NCBI GenBank assembly: GCA_030263805.2
Contig: CP136011.1
Location: forward strand, 558,001 to 622,000
Direction of reading: 5' to 3'
Length of the DNA stretch: 64,000 nt
Origin: Pseudomonas sp. FeN3W
GTDB taxonomy: Bacteria; Pseudomonadota; Gammaproteobacteria; Pseudomonadales; Pseudomonadaceae
The translations under genes were made by a program, and so were the position numbers. The notes below the pieces were generated by a model. The model saw nothing but the letters and a program-made list of their open reading frames with translations. It was not told where the DNA came from and ran no database searches. Shown piece after piece: positions 31,560-39,994 of this stretch (position 1 is its first letter; the number at the start of each line of letters is the position of its first letter).

Positions 31560-31587
31560 TTGACAGATTCGTGCATTTCGATATCAT
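31560..31587 (+). promoter_or_regulatory. Predicted promoter of the 31615 gene
   Basis: TTGACA (31560-31565), 16 bp, TATCAT (31582-31587). Confidence 0.5.
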
Positions 31588-31614
31588 CGAATTAAACGAA
31601 TAACGAGGTGTTTT

Positions 31615-31971
31615 ATGTTCTTGAAGAAGTTGGCTTCAGTTCTTGTTCAGGCCGATGATCTATGCAACAAGGTAGTGGATCTGGTCGATCAGGCAAAAGC
31701 CCATGTCCGCTTTGAGCGAATGGATGTGGTTTGTGATGGAAAGCGCTGGGTAGGGCGCAACCTTGAGGTATGCCGGGAATGGCGTACTGTGGATGCGGAT
31801 GATTTTACGGTTACCGTTTTCCACGTTTTTCTCTGCAAAACCAAAGCAGGCGCATTTGCTCGGGTGACTATCGATCACTTGGGGGACGTCAGTGTCGACG
31901 AGCTTTCGCGCGAGCAGTTTGATGATCAGATTTTGAAATGCGATGAGAGACCTTCAGCTCAAGAGGCGTAG
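31615..31971 (+). CDS. Hypothetical protein, 118 aa
   Basis: N-terminal helix then a strand-rich part with three cysteines; ribosome site CGAGGTG. Own promoter and terminator. Unknown function. Confidence 0.65.
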   Translation: MFLKKLASVLVQADDLCNKVVDLVDQAKAHVRFERMDVVCDGKRWVGRNLEVCREWRTVDADDFTVTVFHVFLCKTKAGAFARVTIDHLGDVSVDELSREQFDDQILKCDERPSAQEA

Positions 31972-31986
31972 GTTCGAAAGGGAATG

Positions 31987-32014
31987 AAAAAGCCGGATGA
32001 TCTCCGGCTTTTTT
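31987..32014. terminator. Bidirectional terminator
   Basis: AAAAAGCCGGA-TGATC-TCCGGCTTTTTT between convergent genes 31615 and 32032. Confidence 0.88.
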
Positions 32015-32031
32015 ATTGTCCCGCCACACTC

Positions 32032-32322
32032 TCAGGGATGGCGGCGAGCAATGCATGTTGTGTGGTTGACGTAATAATCTGCACCGCTCCGGCGCTTATT
32101 GCGGGCGCGTTCTTTTGCAACATCCTCCTCGTCTGCGCAGGAGTCATAGAGTTCTGCGACAAGGTGCTCTTTGGCCTGTTCGGAGTCGCGAGCCTGCACG
32201 ATGACGAGGGTGTCATCGTCATCAAATGGAATTCGTCCCGTCAAGACGTAGATGTCACCTTCTGGGTCAAGCACGGTGACGTTGCCATTCACGATACTGA
32301 AGAGAGTCTGTTCTGTTTGCAT
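32032..32322 (-). CDS. Hypothetical protein, 96 aa
   Basis: N-terminal strands (VNGNVTVLDPEGDIYVLTG) then acidic helix and basic tail. Second gene of a two-gene minus-strand unit. Confidence 0.6.
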   Translation of the reverse strand: MQTEQTLFSIVNGNVTVLDPEGDIYVLTGRIPFDDDDTLVIVQARDSEQAKEHLVAELYDSCADEEDVAKERARNKRRSGADYYVNHTTCIARRHP

Positions 32323-32336
32323 TGCCTTGCTCCTGT

Positions 32337-32546
32337 TCAGACGATCAGCGCGCTAACATTGACATACCCAACCGAATAGGTGTCATAGTATTCGGTGCTT
32401 TGAGAAGTGAAAAAAGCCTCAAACTTGGCCGATGCTTCCTCCTCGGTTTCAGCCTGAACCATTCGGATTTCATCGGTTGTGGACATAATGTCCGACCTGT
32501 ACGCGGTGACGGTTACATTGGCCCGACAAAGAAAAATGCTTGGCAT
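32337..32546 (-). CDS. Hypothetical protein, 69 aa
   Basis: Start follows a very strong ribosome site, GCAGGAGG. Alpha/beta fold expected. Shares strand and probably transcript with the 32032 gene. Confidence 0.6.
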   Translation of the reverse strand: MPSIFLCRANVTVTAYRSDIMSTTDEIRMVQAETEEEASAKFEAFFTSQSTEYYDTYSVGYVNVSALIV

Positions 32547-32572
32547 TTTAAACCTCCTGCTTTAATTGCTAT

Positions 32573-32602
32573 CTATTATACCAGGGATAATAGATTAGGC
32601 AA
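32573..32602 (-). promoter_or_regulatory. Promoter with inverted repeat for the 32546-32032 unit
   Basis: Minus strand TTGCCT (32597-32602), 16 bp, TATAAT (32575-32580). CTATTAT-N7-ATAATAG (32573-32593) covers spacer and -10, an operator-like dyad. Confidence 0.6.
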
Positions 32603-32700
32603 TATAAATTTTCTTATTTGAAAATTATTTAAAAAGTTGCGATGAGGTAGCTGCCCGAGGGGATCGCCCCTTCGGCATCGCCGGATGTCTCAAGCAGACT

Positions 32701-33081
32701 TCAATGTCTCGGTCTTGGGTAGGCTATCTCATCATGCCTGGCCAGCTGGGTTGCCATGGAGATAAGTACGGATTCGAGCAGAAGCATTGCGGCATCACCC
32801 ATGCCTTTTGCAATAACGTTGATTTCCTGCCTGACAATGGATTGCTCATCGTGGATTTTTGAAAACCGCGCGTCATTTGGATTGCTGTCGAAGTTGGCAA
32901 TAATCTCCTTGAGACCGCTGGAAAAGCCTGCATGCAGCAGCGCAATGACACGATTTACACCCTTGTCATCCAGGATGCACACGTTCCTTAAGTGCTCGAT
33001 CAGAAGAGGGCGGTAGCGATTTTCAAAAATGCTTGCGGCAACTTTCGGATCTATATCCTGGAGTGTTGGCCTAATATTCAT
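32701..33081 (-). CDS. Hypothetical protein, 126 aa
   Basis: Helical soluble protein. Start ATG 33081 has GGAG 7 bases upstream. Unknown; divergent from the 33200 gene. Confidence 0.6.
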   Translation of the reverse strand: MNIRPTLQDIDPKVAASIFENRYRPLLIEHLRNVCILDDKGVNRVIALLHAGFSSGLKEIIANFDSNPNDARFSKIHDEQSIVRQEINVIAKGMGDAAMLLLESVLISMATQLARHDEIAYPRPRH

Positions 33082-33199
33082 TTGCGGCTCCATATGTCAA
33101 TAAGAGCAAATTAAATCACTTGCAAATAATTGGCAAGAGAAACTTGACGGCAGGTCGTTGTTCGTTATTATCAACGCATCTTGGGTAGGATCAGCACAC

Positions 33200-33640
33200 A
33201 TGGAAGCGAGACTGAAGCAACGAGCAACCAGGGAAGAACTCTTCGAGGCGGATGAATATGCGCCAGACTGGAAAACGCATCAGCGCTTTAGGTTGCATAG
33301 GATCACCGAGATCAAAGCCAGGGCGTTGTCAGTTCCAGCAGAGTCCATCAGGCTTGGATACCGCGACAAGCTCAAGCTTGAACTGATGAACAAGCATGGT
33401 GCGACCATTCGCTACCGACCAGAAGGCGTCATCCTTTATCACGAGCAGGCCGACGACGCCCTTGGGATGATGGAGTTCGAGGTCTGCTGGGTAGACCCAT
33501 GGGGATATGCGCACAGTGCACAGAGGAGCTTCCTCGATATTGTGATCAACCCGGTTGATGAAATCAGTTACATGCGCATGCTTCGAGAATATCGCAATGC
33601 CGTGGCCAAGCATTGGCTAGGCAGCCATTCATCGGTCTAG
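33200..33640 (+). CDS. Hypothetical protein, 146 aa
   Basis: Basic N-terminus and alpha/beta remainder. Start ATG 33200 follows TAGGATC; upstream TTGACG/TATTAT boxes with 16 bp between (about 33144-33171) may be its promoter. Unknown. Confidence 0.6.
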   Translation: MEARLKQRATREELFEADEYAPDWKTHQRFRLHRITEIKARALSVPAESIRLGYRDKLKLELMNKHGATIRYRPEGVILYHEQADDALGMMEFEVCWVDPWGYAHSAQRSFLDIVINPVDEISYMRMLREYRNAVAKHWLGSHSSV

Positions 33641-33677
33641 AAAAACGTCCGGTCTGCACCCCTGCGTCAGGATGCCG

Positions 33678-33698
33678 TTCGGCGCGAAAGCGCGGCTA
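33678..33698 (+). repeat. TTCGGCGCGA-AGCGCGGCTA hairpin repeat, copy 3
   Basis: Same unit as at 4751 and 4822, about 29 kb away, followed as there by a GC-rich hairpin and GCTTTGCTTTG. Confidence 0.6.
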
Positions 33699-33764
33699 TC
33701 TTGAGCCCGTAGGGCGAGCTGATTTTGATCTCAAACCAGCTTTGCTTTGAGAACAAAAAAGGCT

Positions 33765-34421
33765 TCAAAGGCACTTGGTGGGGTGCTCCCAGCGTCTGGC
33801 ACTTGCCCAGCGTTTTGTGGCTTTCAGGCATTGCTTGCAGGTTACCTGGGGCACATAGGAGTCATCGGCACCAATACTGATCGCCGTAGGATTCACCCAG
33901 CGCTTACCGTCACTGCCGGATGCAGCTGTGCACAGAAGAGAGCCTTCAGATCTTACGAGGCGGCCATCTCTTAGATCTTCTAGCAGTAGAACGTGCATGA
34001 CCGTGCGGCTATTGAACCCTTCGCTGAATGAATGCTCTTGCAGGCCGCTAAGGACGGCCTTATACCCTGATGTCCAAGCCACGGGGATGTGGAGTGAAGC
34101 ATTCACAGCGTTCGCCTCCCTCTCAAGTTGGCGGCGCTGCTCTTGATCTCTGGCAAACTGCTCAGCCTCACGGGTCTTGCGGTGTGCAGCAAGGGCTGCA
34201 AGTTCGGCCTCGTGTTCTTCGCGAGTCTTGGCGATCAGATGATGGTCGCCAGCGAAGATCAGCAGCTCCGTGCCAGCCTTGGGCATCACCCCTTCAATCA
34301 CATGGTCAAGCCGATCCCATGCTGCAACCGTGCCATCGTCCTGGACGATGGCCGAGTGAAGCTCACCACGCTGAACAAACCAGCGTGGGTGAGGAAATGA
34401 TGGGTACTTGAGGGTGATCAT
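33765..34421 (-). CDS. Hypothetical coiled-coil protein with C-terminal cysteines, 218 aa
   Basis: Residues about 68-110 are a charged coiled coil (EEHEAELAALAAHRKTREAE). The C-terminus has TCKQCLKATKRWASARR...KCL, a possible zinc site. Unknown function. Nine bases after the upstream 34431 gene, so in one unit. Confidence 0.6.
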   Translation of the reverse strand: MITLKYPSFPHPRWFVQRGELHSAIVQDDGTVAAWDRLDHVIEGVMPKAGTELLIFAGDHHLIAKTREEHEAELAALAAHRKTREAEQFARDQEQRRQLEREANAVNASLHIPVAWTSGYKAVLSGLQEHSFSEGFNSRTVMHVLLLEDLRDGRLVRSEGSLLCTAASGSDGKRWVNPTAISIGADDSYVPQVTCKQCLKATKRWASARRWEHPTKCL

Positions 34422-34430
34422 CGCAAGTTC

Positions 34431-34697
34431 TCAGCTATCGAGCAGCCAGTTTTTGCTGTCGTTTTTGAGGTTCCAGATGCAGCCGCTTGGATCATTTTTG
34501 ACACGTGCATAGCACTCGTCTGTAACGATGCCGATGCGGATCTCTTCTGTCCTGGAGAACTCTGCCCCGGTATGGCGGTTGATCATTTCAGCCCTTTTCT
34601 CAATGGAGGGCCTGTCCACGGCGATAAGGTATCCATCGGGGCGATTTCCCCACCCGCTCTCGTATTCGGTTACGGCGCAGAAGTAAACGGTATTCAT
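34431..34697 (-). CDS. Hypothetical protein, 88 aa
   Basis: Alpha/beta soluble protein starting MNTVYFCAVTEYESGWG. First gene after the operator-promoter at 34794-34822. Unknown function. Confidence 0.6.
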   Translation of the reverse strand: MNTVYFCAVTEYESGWGNRPDGYLIAVDRPSIEKRAEMINRHTGAEFSRTEEIRIGIVTDECYARVKNDPSGCIWNLKNDSKNWLLDS

Positions 34698-34793
34698 GGA
34701 TGCCTCTCTTCGATGCTTTGGCTTTGCTTTACTGGATTTGGGAGCTTTGTTTTTAACGACCCTGCTTTTGCTTCTGGATTTGCATGTATGCTT

Positions 34794-34822
34794 ACTATAC
34801 TAGAGTAACTAGTATAAGTCAA
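34794..34822 (-). promoter_or_regulatory. Promoter with perfect inverted repeat
   Basis: Minus strand TTGACT (34817-34822), 17 bp, TATAGT (34794-34799). TATACTAG-N5-CTAGTATA (34796-34816) is a perfect dyad filling the spacer, a likely repressor site for the 34697-33765 unit. Confidence 0.7.
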
Positions 34823-34916
34823 TTGGAACAATTGATAAGGTTAAACCGTTGCAAGGCAATCGGATGATTGAATCATCGAAGCGCTTCAAAAAGCATGCAA
34901 TCGTTTTAGAAATGCC

Positions 34917-35050
34917 GGGGAGGGCAAGCTGAACAATGTGTTTGGTGGGGTGCCGGGGAGCGAAGGGAGAGAGGCTGGAAAGAGCATAAAAGAGGAAAGG
35001 GCCAAGACGCTCATCCATCATTTCTTCGGTCGGTTTCGCACAACATGTGA
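34917..35050 (+). repeat. G-rich intergenic repeat, copy A
   Basis: GGGGAGGGCAAGCTG... GTGTTTGGTGGGGTG at 34917-34966, then TCGGTTTCGCACAACA. Copy B lies at 46011-46115 with about 80% identity in the first 50 bp. Neither copy is in a gene. Confidence 0.55.
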
Positions 35051-35236
35051 GGATGTCGTATGTGGCAGTGCTTACAGGGCTAGACCCTTCTCACTTAAAC
35101 CCTGGGGCGGTTTCGAACAAAATACCACGTAAAATGTTCATACATAGGGTGAAGATGCTCAATTGATCACGTTCTGTGTTGATTGCGATGGCGTGGCTCG
35201 TTAGAATCACAGTCTTCTCCATGCACTTGGTGTCTT

Positions 35237-35683
35237 ATGGTCAATCAGTCTGGTAGCGAATTTGAGGCTGTGGTCAGCCGACTTGGGCACTTACTCAAAA
35301 CCAGCAAGGATGCCGATATCCATCGCTTTCTTGGCATGTCTCAGTCGTCGTACAGTAACCGTAAGAAGCGCGGCACAATCCCCTACGAGGAGATTATTCA
35401 TGCCTGTATTCGTCAGGGTTTTTCGCTTGATTACGTGCTTGCCGCACGCGATCCGTATGACACATCTCGTGTGGCCCCCATCAGCACGGATTTCGCTATC
35501 GGCTTCATGATGAATGAGGGTGGCACATCAGAGCGCAAGGCGGGCAAGGCCTTCCGTGGGATATATGCGCACCTGGTCAGTGACGAGGGCAATCTTACCC
35601 ATCAGCGGATTTCCGATGCGGTTGGGGCGGTCAATCAAGTTCTTTGCGCGCAGCAGGAAGATCAAGACTCCTTTCCTGTCTAA
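35237..35683 (+). CDS. Phage CI-repressor-like helix-turn-helix regulator, 148 aa
   Basis: Residues about 10-70 (HLLKTSKDADIHRFLGMSQS then YSNRKKRGTIPYEEIIHACI and RQGFSLDYVLAARDP) match the Phage_CI_repr (PF07022) HTH pattern. The C-terminal half has no LexA-like protease motifs, so it would not be cleaved by RecA. It probably represses promoters on this plasmid; the dyads listed nearby are candidate targets. Start ATG 35237 is the first after a TTG-led extension. Confidence 0.75.
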   Translation: MVNQSGSEFEAVVSRLGHLLKTSKDADIHRFLGMSQSSYSNRKKRGTIPYEEIIHACIRQGFSLDYVLAARDPYDTSRVAPISTDFAIGFMMNEGGTSERKAGKAFRGIYAHLVSDEGNLTHQRISDAVGAVNQVLCAQQEDQDSFPV

Positions 35684-35750
35684 CCTTGGGCGCTTTTCAG
35701 GTGGTTCCATGGTGAGAATGCCGCGTCCTGCTGGATGATGCGGCTATCGC

Positions 35751-37067
35751 TTAACGGGCACTTTGGGCCACGCTGGATGAGAAATTCAAAAACTCCTGGA
35801 TCTTGGCTTCGCTTTTCCTGGCGATTTCTTGACCAAGTGGGAAGCTCGACAAATGCTCCCACCCAAATGGGGCATGGGCATAGGGCATCCTGCCTGCGTC
35901 CAGCATATTGACCTGCCAGAGGCGGATGTCTGCGGCAACCTTGTTTTGACCTTCATCGTTGTAGCTTGCAAGGTCGCGCGCCGCAGCCGAAATGGCGGAG
36001 GGCATGGCCCAGGCGTCCATCAGCAGATCTGTCGAGCTGGCAAAGCTTACCTTGAACATCTCGCGCGACAAGAGCTCGCGTGACAGGTGAGGGTTGATGC
36101 CTTGCGTGATCAAGTACTCTCTTGCCCTCTCCGGGAAGCACTGGATCATCAGCAGCTCACCAAGGTTGTACATCAGGCCTGCGAGGTAAGCTGCGTGCGT
36201 CGCCTCATCATCGGTCTGGTGCAGGCTCGAAACAGCCTTGGCACCATGAGCTGAATGAAGCGAGTTGAAGCAAGCAAATTGAATCAGTGGAGCCAGGGCC
36301 CTTTCAGTCCTGAACGACTTCATCATGGATGCCTGGAGCGCATAGTCCATGGTGGCGCGTGTACCTAGCCGCTGAATGGCGCCGGTCAACGAGCTGACTT
36401 CACCCCTGGCGCCCTTGACGGCTACTGCGTTTGCCCAAGACAGAAGACTGGAGACAATGGGGGAGTCGCGGTCGACAATCCTGACAAGTTCATCAATATC
36501 GAATTCTGACTTTTGGCTTAGCTCAATGATGCCTCTAGCAGTCACCGGGAAGGGTGGAATCGATGAAATGTTGTTCATTGCCTGGCGAACCCGAGCTCGA
36601 CTGAAATCAGATCCGTCAAGCAAGTCGTCAGGCGTGATTTCAAGCGCTGGTAGTTCAATAACCTTAAGCTTTTCACCCAGAATGCTGATCAGATCCTTGG
36701 TCAATACACTGAGGTAACGGGTTTTATCACCGACAGGCAGTGTAAGTCTTGGTTCGCTGAGTAGCTTGGCATCGAAATAAACCTGTGCCTTGCCACACAG
36801 CAGGGTCATTTTCTCAAGCCCAAGGTTCTTCGAGAGCTTGCGCTGGTCTTCGGCATTGAATGTCTCAAGTTTACCGATTCCATGCGGAGCATTCCTGAGC
36901 GTAAGAATGGAATCTTTGGCCATCAGGAAGAAGCTGATCGTTCCAGCGACCTTGGCCAGTACAGGAAAGGATGGTTTGGCAAAAGGTGCGCGCGGCAAGC
37001 CCTCGCCAAGTAGTTGATAGTCAACACCGAGAGCATCGAGTTGCGCGTCAAGCCTAGACGTCTGCAT
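35751..37067 (-). CDS. HDOD-domain signalling protein
   Basis: The 438-aa product has an HDOD domain at about residues 185-385 (SIPPFPVTARGIIELSQKSE, LVRIVDRDSPIVSSLLSWAN, GAIQRLGTRATMDYAL). The first 150 residues (LDALGVDYQLL...FNAEDQRKLSKNLGLEKMTL) vaguely resemble the YbaK-type domain sometimes fused to HDOD. HDOD proteins act in motility, stress or second-messenger signalling through protein contacts. Start 37067 chosen for GATGAGG; ATG 37076 is an alternative. Confidence 0.8.
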   Translation of the reverse strand: MQTSRLDAQLDALGVDYQLLGEGLPRAPFAKPSFPVLAKVAGTISFFLMAKDSILTLRNAPHGIGKLETFNAEDQRKLSKNLGLEKMTLLCGKAQVYFDAKLLSEPRLTLPVGDKTRYLSVLTKDLISILGEKLKVIELPALEITPDDLLDGSDFSRARVRQAMNNISSIPPFPVTARGIIELSQKSEFDIDELVRIVDRDSPIVSSLLSWANAVAVKGARGEVSSLTGAIQRLGTRATMDYALQASMMKSFRTERALAPLIQFACFNSLHSAHGAKAVSSLHQTDDEATHAAYLAGLMYNLGELLMIQCFPERAREYLITQGINPHLSRELLSREMFKVSFASSTDLLMDAWAMPSAISAAARDLASYNDEGQNKVAADIRLWQVNMLDAGRMPYAHAPFGWEHLSSFPLGQEIARKSEAKIQEFLNFSSSVAQSAR

Positions 37068-37205
37068 GGGCCTCATCCAAATATGTTGCGATGGTTATTT
37101 ATAACCATTTAATAGCAATTTGTCAAGTTGTGATTGCTTTTAAGCCCTTGAAAAACACATGGATTTGTGACATCGGAATGATTCCATCAAATGATATGAA
37201 AAAAT

Positions 37206-37234
37206 TGACAAAAAAGCGTGCAATGCCTAAATCT
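37206..37234 (+). promoter_or_regulatory. Predicted promoter of the AAA+ ATPase gene
   Basis: TTGACA (37206-37211), 17 bp, TAAATC (37229-37234). Confidence 0.4.
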
Positions 37235-37336
37235 CCACTGGTAATGTAAAACCATAAGCCTGGTGGGCGGCGCTGATCTCTGCTACCCTTTTCCGATCCC
37301 ACTGGCGACCAAAAAGACACATAGAGGCTAATTTCC

Positions 37337-38590
37337 ATGTCGCACAAACACCTTAATGCTATTCCTCGCCAGGAAAACGGTCGATTCAGGGGAGTCATCC
37401 TGACTGGTCGCGCCGGTATCGGTAAAACCAGTTGCCTGATGGGCATGGTTGAACCAGGAGACGAATTCTGCCGTATCCCAATGGCCTCGCGTACGGCTGA
37501 GGACTTTGGTGTGTATCCGGTGCCAGATAAAGTGGGTATCTATAAAGACCCAGAAACTGGTGTTGAAAGAAATATGTGGGAGATCGCCCAGCCGCTCATT
37601 GAGGCTCAGCTCAAGCCGTTTCTCCATGATGCGATTGGTGACAAGTACGGCGTTGTTCTACTCGACGACGTGACACTGGGTGATCCACGCTTGCAATCTG
37701 GCTTGCTTGAGCTGGTGCAGTTTGGTCGGATCGGTGATTTCCAGTTGGGCAAGAACGTTGTGATCGCCATGACCGGTAACGGTATCGATGATGGCTGTTC
37801 GGCTGTTGAGTGGAACAAGGCACTTCTCGGTCGTTCGATGCTGGTCGAATACGAGCCAGATTTCGAAACCTGGATGGATCTTGATTGCAACAAGAACATC
37901 GACCCTTCCGTGGCAGGTTTCCTTAAGGCTTTCATTGGCAACTTCGCGCCAAAATCCGATGATGACAAATTCGCTGACGAGAATGGCAAGTGCCCATCTC
38001 CCCGTGACTGGACGTCCCTGGGTATCGAGCTTGCTCAGAAGCATGGCGGTGGACGTAGCTACCAGAAGAGCCTTCTGTGGCCAACGCTGTCCAGCTTTGT
38101 TTCCTCGATGGTGGGCAAGAAGGCAGGTTCGGCTTTCATCAGCTATGCCAATATCATCATGAACTACCCAACTGCCGAAGAGATCCTCAACGATCCTAAG
38201 AAGTGGGCGAACCTGGAGCCGGAAAAGAAGAACAACAAGGCAGCCGTTTACGCAATTGCGCACGCGATTCGCTCGCACGTTCTGATGGCCAACGAGAAGT
38301 TCAACAACGAGCACGGCGTGGCAGCAAAGGGGAAGAAGGCCGAGGAGTTCAAGAGCAAGCTGGTGGGTCAGTTCTCTCACGCTGTGGCGGCTCTGATGCA
38401 GAACGACCGTGAAATGGGCGCCTTCTGCTTCCGCTTCCTGTTGTCCAAGACCGATGACAAGGACATCATCGGTGGCGTTATCGCTGACTACTGCTACAAC
38501 ATCAACGATATCGATCCAGTCCTGAAGAATGCTGGCATGGACAAGGTGCTGGATGACATCAAGAAGATGAGTGCTACCCTATCGCGTTAA
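37337..38590 (+). CDS. MoxR-type AAA+ ATPase
   Basis: The 417-aa product has Walker A GRAGIGKT (residues 24-31), Walker B VVLLDD (106-111), sensor-1-like VIAMTGNG (about 139-146) and an arginine-rich GRSMLVEYEP after it, with a helical lid and a C-terminal helical extension. This is the plan of MoxR/RavA-like AAA+ chaperones, which act with von Willebrand A (VWA) proteins. A VWA protein is encoded 3.6 kb downstream (42176). It likely remodels a target protein or complex using ATP. Confidence 0.82.
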   Translation: MSHKHLNAIPRQENGRFRGVILTGRAGIGKTSCLMGMVEPGDEFCRIPMASRTAEDFGVYPVPDKVGIYKDPETGVERNMWEIAQPLIEAQLKPFLHDAIGDKYGVVLLDDVTLGDPRLQSGLLELVQFGRIGDFQLGKNVVIAMTGNGIDDGCSAVEWNKALLGRSMLVEYEPDFETWMDLDCNKNIDPSVAGFLKAFIGNFAPKSDDDKFADENGKCPSPRDWTSLGIELAQKHGGGRSYQKSLLWPTLSSFVSSMVGKKAGSAFISYANIIMNYPTAEEILNDPKKWANLEPEKKNNKAAVYAIAHAIRSHVLMANEKFNNEHGVAAKGKKAEEFKSKLVGQFSHAVAALMQNDREMGAFCFRFLLSKTDDKDIIGGVIADYCYNINDIDPVLKNAGMDKVLDDIKKMSATLSR

Positions 38591-38604
38591 TCACGCGTGA
38601 GACG

Positions 38605-38632
38605 AAAGAGCCCCTGCAAAGGGGCTTTTTTG
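38605..38632 (+). terminator. Terminator after the AAA+ gene
   Basis: AAAGAGCCCC-TGCAAA-GGGGCTTTTTT. Confidence 0.85.
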
Positions 38633-38704
38633 TAGGCAAAAATAACTCCAAGGAACTTGGTAGATCTCCATCATTGCTGTTACCTACGAGTGCTGATTTG
38701 CGCG

Positions 38705-39862
38705 CTAAATATCCATGTCGTAGGAGAGCATCAGGCGTTTCATGCCTGGATTGTAAGCAATGGCCTTATCGGCTCCAAAAACCTCCTTGAAGACCAGCCA
38801 GTCATCTTCAGTTAAGCATGAGCCGGCAATCACATCGCTTCCATAATATTTAAGTAGCATGGTTTGCTTTCTGCTATTTAGCATCTGGCTTCTGTTGCCA
38901 TATAGAAACGATCTAAATGCATTCAACTTATCGGCTGGAATGTTAAAAGTATTTATACTGCTATGTCTGGAATATAGATTTAATAATGCACGAGGCGTTC
39001 CAGCGTCACCCAATTGTTTAATTAGTAGCCTGTACCCGTCAATATTGCTCGTCTGTTCAATGTAATCCAGAAGATGGTTTTCAAGAATAGCTGGGAGCGG
39101 TTTTATGCTTGTGGCAACAGTTTCATGCGCTAAAAGTGAAATTTCGTGGTTGAGTAATATCTCCCCAGTGTTTTCGATGTTAACTATTTGTCTTTCAGTT
39201 CTTATGCTTACCGCATGGTGCATTAGACTTGGCGTGCAGGCTGAGTCAGGAATGTAATCAAGCATCTGTAGTGATTTTGTTAGAGCGATCAGACACAGTG
39301 ATTCCGTTAGCCTGTCTTCAGGAATAAATGCAATGTCCTTTGGACTCTGTTCAATGAGGTTAGGCCATGTATACTCGGGGCAAAAAATAATATCAATTGG
39401 TCTTTTTTTGACCGCCGCCTGGCAAAGATCAAGCGTAACTTTATCTTCTGGAATCAGCCCAAATGCGCCACGTGCAACCATACACTCAATCACTCGATGA
39501 TCGAGCCATGGCGATTCAAGCTTGCCAAATGAAGCCATGTCCCCAAAAACAATCTCGTCATTGGCTTCTTTAAGCCATCGGTTGACCTGAGATATTTGTT
39601 TTAATGCAGATGGGTGATGTTCTTTATCCGGCGAGTCATATACCGGATCTTTGATGTATATCGATAATAAACAGGCACTAAGATCAGATTGTGCGGCGAA
39701 CCAGTAGCACATTTCTTTGGTTATAAGGTGGGGCGGCACTGAGTGGAAATTGAGAGGGTCAGCGAGAACGAACGCCTCACAAATCGTTGGGCTGCGCAAA
39801 GAAGAGGGCACCCAGTGCAGAGCGATGCCTATTGCTGCGAGCTTATTCGCAATTGAGCGCAT
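38705..39862 (-). CDS. Large helical repeat protein with C-terminal tag (DUF4116-like repeats)
   Basis: The 385-aa product has repeated units of the form (F/I)xPxxxxTxxxCxxA: VPPHLITKEMCYWFAA, IPEDKVTLDLCQAAVKK, IPEDRLTESLCLIALTK. This resembles DUF4116-type repeats that make alpha-solenoids. It ends MKRLMLSYDMDI, one of nine carriers of the 11-residue C-terminal pattern in this window. Start ATG 39862 is chosen since the TTG-led longer version begins inside the promoter (TTGACA 39920-39925, TATAAA 39897-39902). Base composition is more AT-rich than its neighbours. Confidence 0.7.
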   Translation of the reverse strand: MRSIANKLAAIGIALHWVPSSLRSPTICEAFVLADPLNFHSVPPHLITKEMCYWFAAQSDLSACLLSIYIKDPVYDSPDKEHHPSALKQISQVNRWLKEANDEIVFGDMASFGKLESPWLDHRVIECMVARGAFGLIPEDKVTLDLCQAAVKKRPIDIIFCPEYTWPNLIEQSPKDIAFIPEDRLTESLCLIALTKSLQMLDYIPDSACTPSLMHHAVSIRTERQIVNIENTGEILLNHEISLLAHETVATSIKPLPAILENHLLDYIEQTSNIDGYRLLIKQLGDAGTPRALLNLYSRHSSINTFNIPADKLNAFRSFLYGNRSQMLNSRKQTMLLKYYGSDVIAGSCLTEDDWLVFKEVFGADKAIAYNPGMKRLMLSYDMDI

Positions 39863-39896
39863 GACCCATAGCCTGCGGTGCAATGTAGATAGGAGA

Positions 39897-39925
39897 TTTA
39901 TATACAAAACCTTGCGCGCTGTCAA
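39897..39925 (-). promoter_or_regulatory. Predicted promoter of the 38705 gene
   Basis: Minus strand TTGACA (39920-39925), 17 bp, TATAAA (39897-39902), 35 bp before the chosen start. Confidence 0.6.
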
Positions 39926-39994
39926 TAAGTCTAGCTTCTATAGCACTTGCTGGGTGCCCCTCTCCTTGCAGATAATAAAAAAAAGGTGAAACCA

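Larger units (their letters stand above)
34698..35236. other. 539-bp intergenic stretch with operator and G-rich repeat
   Basis: Contains the promoter-operator at 34794-34822, a G-rich repeat (34917-34966) related to 46011-46059, and a repeated GGTTTCGxACAA motif (35031, 35108). No supported gene. Confidence 0.5.

Noticed and set aside
34938..35132. Short plus-strand frame in the G-rich repeat
   Set aside because: No ribosome site; the stretch is a non-coding repeat shared with 46011-46115.
37658..38380. 240-codon antisense frame over the AAA+ gene
   Set aside because: Walker motifs lie on the plus strand; no ribosome site on the minus strand.
39863..39925. Extended TTG start for the tagged 38705 gene
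   Set aside because: The TTG is the first part of the TTGACA -35 box and the extension spans the promoter.
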